A stretch of 57,121 nucleotides of DNA, taken from positions 1 through 57,121 of the forward strand of contig JAPLNI010000038.1 of NCBI GenBank assembly GCA_026692865.1, given 5' to 3'. This DNA comes from Planctomycetota bacterium (GTDB taxonomy: Bacteria; Planctomycetota; Planctomycetia; Pirellulales; Pirellulaceae). The notes below the pieces were generated by a model. It was given only the letters and a program-made list of their open reading frames with translations, had not been told where the DNA came from and searched no databases. The position numbers and the translations under genes were made by a program. Shown here piece after piece: positions 53,685-57,121 of the stretch (position 1 is its first letter; every line of letters begins with the position of its first letter).

Positions 53685-55181
53685 ATGAATACCGGTCGCC
53701 AAAAAATCGTAACACTCCCAGCAGAGAAATTGCAGGCCGAAACCTCGCATGTCGATCTCCCCGAGTATGCCGCCGCGATCGCCTATCTGTACAACCGTAT
53801 CAATTTCGAGAAATCGCAAGACCAGCCCTACAACCAACAGAATTTCAGGCTTTCTCGCATGGAGCGACTGCTGGTTCAGATTGGAAATCCCCAGCAATCG
53901 GCACCCGTGATCCACATCGCAGGCTCGAAAGGCAAAGGGAGCGTCGCTTGGCTGACCGCCGAAGTACTGCGTCGAAGCGGCTATCGAACAGGTTTGTACA
54001 CCTCGCCCCACCTGATCAAACTGGAAGAGCGATTTGTCATAGACGGCCAGCCGATCTCTCAAGCGGACCTTGTGCGAGCCGTGAACGCGATCGCGCCGGC
54101 GGTGGACGAAATCGCGACGCTTGGTCACGGACAAGCAACATTCTTCGAAATCACAACGGCTGTCGCTTGGTGGCTGTTTCGTGACGCTAATTGCAATGCG
54201 ATGGTGATTGAGGTCGGACTTGGCGGTCGATTGGATAGCACCAATGTCTGCTGGCCAACCCTTTCCATCATCACCTCCATTAGCTACGACCACCAGCAGC
54301 AACTAGGAAACACGCTCGCTGAAATCGCCGCAGAAAAAGCGGGCATCATCAAACCGGGCGTCCCGGTGATCTGTGGTGTCACTCACGAAGAACCCCAAAC
54401 CGTTATCCACAAAATTGCCAAAGAACGGGGCTGCCAGATTCGGCAAATCGAAAGAGATTTTACATGCGTGAAATCTTCAGCACAAAACGTTGACTCCAAT
54501 AACACATCGCAACGAGCTCACGGGACCCTCATCGATTACGAAGCATTTCACAATCGCGAGTCTCATGGAACCGATCGTCAGCAGTTTCGTTTGCGTATGC
54601 TAGGCGAACATCAAGTTACAAACAGCGGGCTAGTCTTAGCGACGGTCGATCTGCTGCTGGAACAAGGCTGGAAGATTCCCAAGCTTGCAGTCCAGCAAGC
54701 CTTCGCAGAGACACAACTCACTGGGCGTATCCAAATCGTCCATGACTCTCCATTGATCATTCTTGATACGGCTCACAATGAAGCCTCGATTGCTGCATTG
54801 TGTAAAGCACTAAAGCAACATTTTGGTGATCGAAAGATAAGGTTTGTTTTCGCTGCCAGTAAAGACAAGAAGTACCCGCAAATGCTTCGTCAAATCATGG
54901 ATGTTGCAACAGAAATACATCTCACTCAGTTTGAAAAAAATCCGCGTGCCGTTCCTTATCAAGAGCTCACCTCAATTGCCGCATCTTTTCAACAAGAGAC
55001 GAATCCCACACCAAGAAAAACAACCAACGATTTATTTCGGTGCTTCCACGGATACGCTAACCCGAGCGAGGCTGTCCAAGGGGCTATCGTGAACCTTCAA
55101 GATGACGAACTGGTATGCATCACAGGTTCGTTTTTCTTAGCTGCCGAGCTAATACCGATTCTTCCTACTGTTTTTCAGTAA
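53685..55181 (+). CDS. folC: Bifunctional dihydrofolate/folylpolyglutamate synthase
   Basis: Adds glutamates to folates. The P-loop GSKGKGSVAW, then GLYTSPHLIKLEERF, EVGLGGRLDSTN, and EKAGIIKPGVPVI are diagnostic. Length 498 residues, longer than usual through a segment at about 270-310 (CVKSSAQNVDSNNTSQR) within the C-terminal domain junction. ATG 53685 (MNTGRQK) has AAAGG upstream at 5-nt spacing; the frame is open further to 53613. Confidence 0.95.
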   Translation: MNTGRQKIVTLPAEKLQAETSHVDLPEYAAAIAYLYNRINFEKSQDQPYNQQNFRLSRMERLLVQIGNPQQSAPVIHIAGSKGKGSVAWLTAEVLRRSGYRTGLYTSPHLIKLEERFVIDGQPISQADLVRAVNAIAPAVDEIATLGHGQATFFEITTAVAWWLFRDANCNAMVIEVGLGGRLDSTNVCWPTLSIITSISYDHQQQLGNTLAEIAAEKAGIIKPGVPVICGVTHEEPQTVIHKIAKERGCQIRQIERDFTCVKSSAQNVDSNNTSQRAHGTLIDYEAFHNRESHGTDRQQFRLRMLGEHQVTNSGLVLATVDLLLEQGWKIPKLAVQQAFAETQLTGRIQIVHDSPLIILDTAHNEASIAALCKALKQHFGDRKIRFVFAASKDKKYPQMLRQIMDVATEIHLTQFEKNPRAVPYQELTSIAASFQQETNPTPRKTTNDLFRCFHGYANPSEAVQGAIVNLQDDELVCITGSFFLAAELIPILPTVFQ

Positions 55182-55192
55182 GTACTTTTTGA

Positions 55193-56767
55193 ATGGCAGC
55201 GGACTCTCGTTTTTCTATACCCCGTGAATCGCTCCAAGGAATCGATACGTTCCCCTTACAATTGACTGGAATAGAGCATTTCTGGTTATGGGACGATACG
55301 TCGCAATTTTCAAAACGGTTTCGGGTCGCATTGCAGTTCGTCGGCACAATTGATTGGAATGCTTGGTATGAAACTCTTCGTTTGGCTGTTTCATGGCAAC
55401 CGATGATAGTGGCTCTTTTAAACTCGAGTAAGCCGCTGCAATTGGTCATCCCAACCGATCCCGCGATCAGAGTCTGTTGGGGAAAAGGGGACTTTGGTAC
55501 ATCGCCGTTTGAATCAGCGATGGACCTCACAAAGGAAGCCGGATTGCGTATCTGAGGTGGCGAAGTAGATGAAAACCACCCCAACGCCAAACCTGAGCCG
55601 ATGGCGCTAGCCACGGGTTCAGAGTTTCAAGCAGTAGCACCGTCAACACCCGAGGCTAGCGCCTACGGCTCAGCTATCCCAACACCGAAATCACGATACT
55701 TTTTTGTGGTGGAATGTCATCACGCGGTCAGTGACGGACTGGGCTTACGACAATGCGTTGCAGAGTGGATTGTGGTCTACGATCGTCTTACAACGCAAGG
55801 AAGAAGGCAAAGGCAAGCTGGTTAAATTAGATCCATCGCGATTGGCCGATCGTGGACTCGTCAAACGTCCGCAACCAACAACGTTTTTTGAGAGCTTGAA
55901 ACTGTCGCTCTACTTCCTTGGTTATTCTCCGAAAAAGGTCGCGTCAAGTTCTTCCGAAACAAAAGCCAACAATCATATTCATCGAGTACACATACTCAGC
56001 CCCGACGAGACCGAATCGGTGTTGAACGTCGATGATATTGGGTCGGCGACTTTCCATGACCTTGCCGTTGCAGCAGTGCTGAAAGCGGTCGACCAGTGGA
56101 ACCAATGCCAAAAAAACAATCGGAAAAAACAAGAAGCCGCTTAAGCCTCAACGATTGCGAGTCATGATTCAGGTCGACTTGCGATCCATTCAAGATATGC
56201 GAATGCCCGCGGCGAATCGACTTGGATTCGGATTCGTGGTTGCAGATTCGAAAGTCTGCTTGGATCGCCAAGCTCTTATCGCACGCGTCTTTGAGCAAAC
56301 CAAAGCGCTTCGCCAGTTCGGACTTGGATGGGATTTTCCTGAGATATTTAATGTCGTATCTCGGATACCAACAATAGCCAAATGGATAACACGAATTCCA
56401 CTCAACGGTGCAACAGCAGTCGTCACGAACCTGGGCGACCTAACTCGTCGCCATCGTTGACGGCTGGCCGCCATGGATGACCTCCTTCCAAGTAGCGGTG
56501 ATTTGAAATTAGAAGCAGTCTTCTGAGTTCCACCATTGCGACCGAAGACCGCGTTGGGAATCGGGCTCTGCCGTTGTGGCGACTCTTTGGCAATCGGATT
56601 GATCGTTGATGGAAGTCGTTTCTCAGAGGAAGACTCCGCTAAGCTACTCGATTCTTATGTTCAAACACTCATCACCTTTGGCAAAAGCAAATGCGATCTT
56701 CAAAAGATCCATTCCTTAGAGATTCACGGCAAAACGAAAAGACGACGGGGTAGTTTTGGAGTGCTGT
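55193..56767 (+). pseudogene. Decayed condensation-type acyltransferase
   Basis: A former gene of about 525 codons starting with ATG 55193 (MAADSRFSIPRESL). Lesions visible: a TGA at 55553; a frameshift around 55790 after the HHxxxDG active site (HHAVSDGLGLRQ); a second frameshift near the A-rich tract at 56107-56130; and TGAs at 56458 and about 56525. The frames join sensibly as VKLDPSRLADRGLVKRP..., then LRVMIQVDLRSIQDMRMPAANRLGFGFV, then ATAVVTNLGDLTR and SRFSEEDSAKLL. HHxxxDG and the fold mark it as a condensation/alcohol-acyltransferase family protein. An 81-nt palindrome (55593-55673) lies inside it. Starts 11 nt after folC. Confidence 0.85.
55593..55673 (+). repeat. 81-nt palindromic element, copy G (in pseudogene frame)
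   Basis: Same length, orientation and phase as copies A, B and D. It reads EPMALATG...PEASAYGS, about 40 nt downstream of the first nonsense codon of the acyltransferase and in its original frame. Confidence 0.92.
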
Positions 56768-57121
56768 GACTTGTCAAAGCTTTCGGGCGAGCGACGTTGA
56801 GAAAAGAAATACTCTCGTGTGACAACGGAACCGTTTGGTTCACAAAGACTTCTTAGATAGGTAACCGACAGATAAGTCTAAAAGCTCCGCCAAGACGGAG
56901 CATTCCAAATTTGGAGTGCTGTGACTTGTCACAGCTTTCGGGCCAGCGATGTTGAGAAAAGAAATATTCTCGTGTGACAACGGAACCGTTGGGTTCACGG
57001 AAGCTTCTTAGATAGACAACCGATAGATAAGTCTTAAAGCTCCGCCAAGACGGAGCACTCCAAATTTGGAGTGCTGTGATTTGTCACAGCTTTCGGGCGA
57101 GCGACGTTGAGAAAAGAAATA
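56758..57121. repeat. 155-bp triple-hairpin tandem array, locus 3 (runs off the window)
   Basis: GGAGTGCTGTGA occurs at 56758, 56913 and 57068, a period of 155 nt, so about 2.3 units are visible. Each unit carries GCTCCGCCAAGACGGAGC, CACTCCAAATTTGGAGTG (a perfect palindrome in the last unit) and GCTGTGACTTGTCACAGC, and then a conserved tail with GAGAAAAGAAATA. Confidence 0.92.

Noticed and set aside
1-57121. CRISPR array, tRNA or rRNA genes
   Set aside because: No regular short direct repeats with unique spacers and no tRNA-like or rRNA-like sequence were noticed; the tandem repeats have a 155-bp period with internal hairpins, not CRISPR spacing.

Overview
The window looks like a chromosomal segment of a planctomycete, most likely Pirellulaceae (Rhodopirellula or Blastopirellula-like). 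This rests on family content recognised by eye from the protein sequences: a 1360-residue PVC-type protein with a C-terminal haem site, a two-domain sulfatase, a DUF1080 hydrolase, a ThuA-like protein, PEP-CTERM proteins, a DUF6690-like protein and a pair of pterin-linked C1-pathway genes. No database search was run.

Layout. 1-2.8 kb is the end of an integrated mobile element: two small genes and a large serine recombinase that abuts, and has split, a minus-strand comM/yifB gene (2.8-3.6 kb). 3.9-8.8 kb holds two coupled planctomycete proteins, an AtpZ/AtpI-like membrane protein, argS and apt. 9.1-12.3 kb is a flagellar cluster fliL-fliN-fliO-fliP. 12.5-15.0 kb is a redox pair: an FAD/2Fe-2S reductase and a tetrahaem cytochrome. 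15.3-17.6 kb has rnc and a secreted cyclophilin. 18.1-20.9 kb is a tight three-gene unit ending in MfnF-like and MfnE-like C1 cofactor enzymes. 21.1-23.9 kb has a DUF6690-like protein and efp/epmB, the EF-P substrate and its lysine aminomutase-like modifier. 24.0-27.6 kb is a minus-strand block of three PEP-CTERM proteins. 27.9-36.6 kb holds secreted proteins, the giant haem/HEAT protein and mogA. 36.6-43.5 kb has an ABC-F ATPase, DUF1080, the double sulfatase and ThuA. 43.9-48.4 kb has lipA, ftsY, lysA and a rhomboid protease. 48.7-53.4 kb is a three-gene ABC-2 exporter operon. 53.7-55.2 kb is folC, followed by a decayed condensation-type acyltransferase.

The most striking feature is a family of palindromic repeats with 26-nt arms of the type CTGAGCCGATGGCGCTAGCC. 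Four copies are exactly 81 nt and a composite copy is 132 nt. All of these lie inside reading frames (a hypothetical protein, the start of fliP, an amino-acid kinase, epmB and a pseudogene), and all use the same orientation and codon phase, which is the only open one of six. The two intergenic copies are 115 and 101 nt, not multiples of three, and share a conserved loop. This resembles protein-inserted palindromic elements such as the Rickettsia RPEs. Other repeat families are a 155-156-bp tandem unit built of three hairpins (three loci), an approximately 80-bp two-hairpin element placed just after minus-strand stop codons (three loci), and several single palindromes between genes.

Limits: starts were chosen by eye, no tRNA, rRNA or CRISPR was seen, and several secreted proteins could not be assigned a function.
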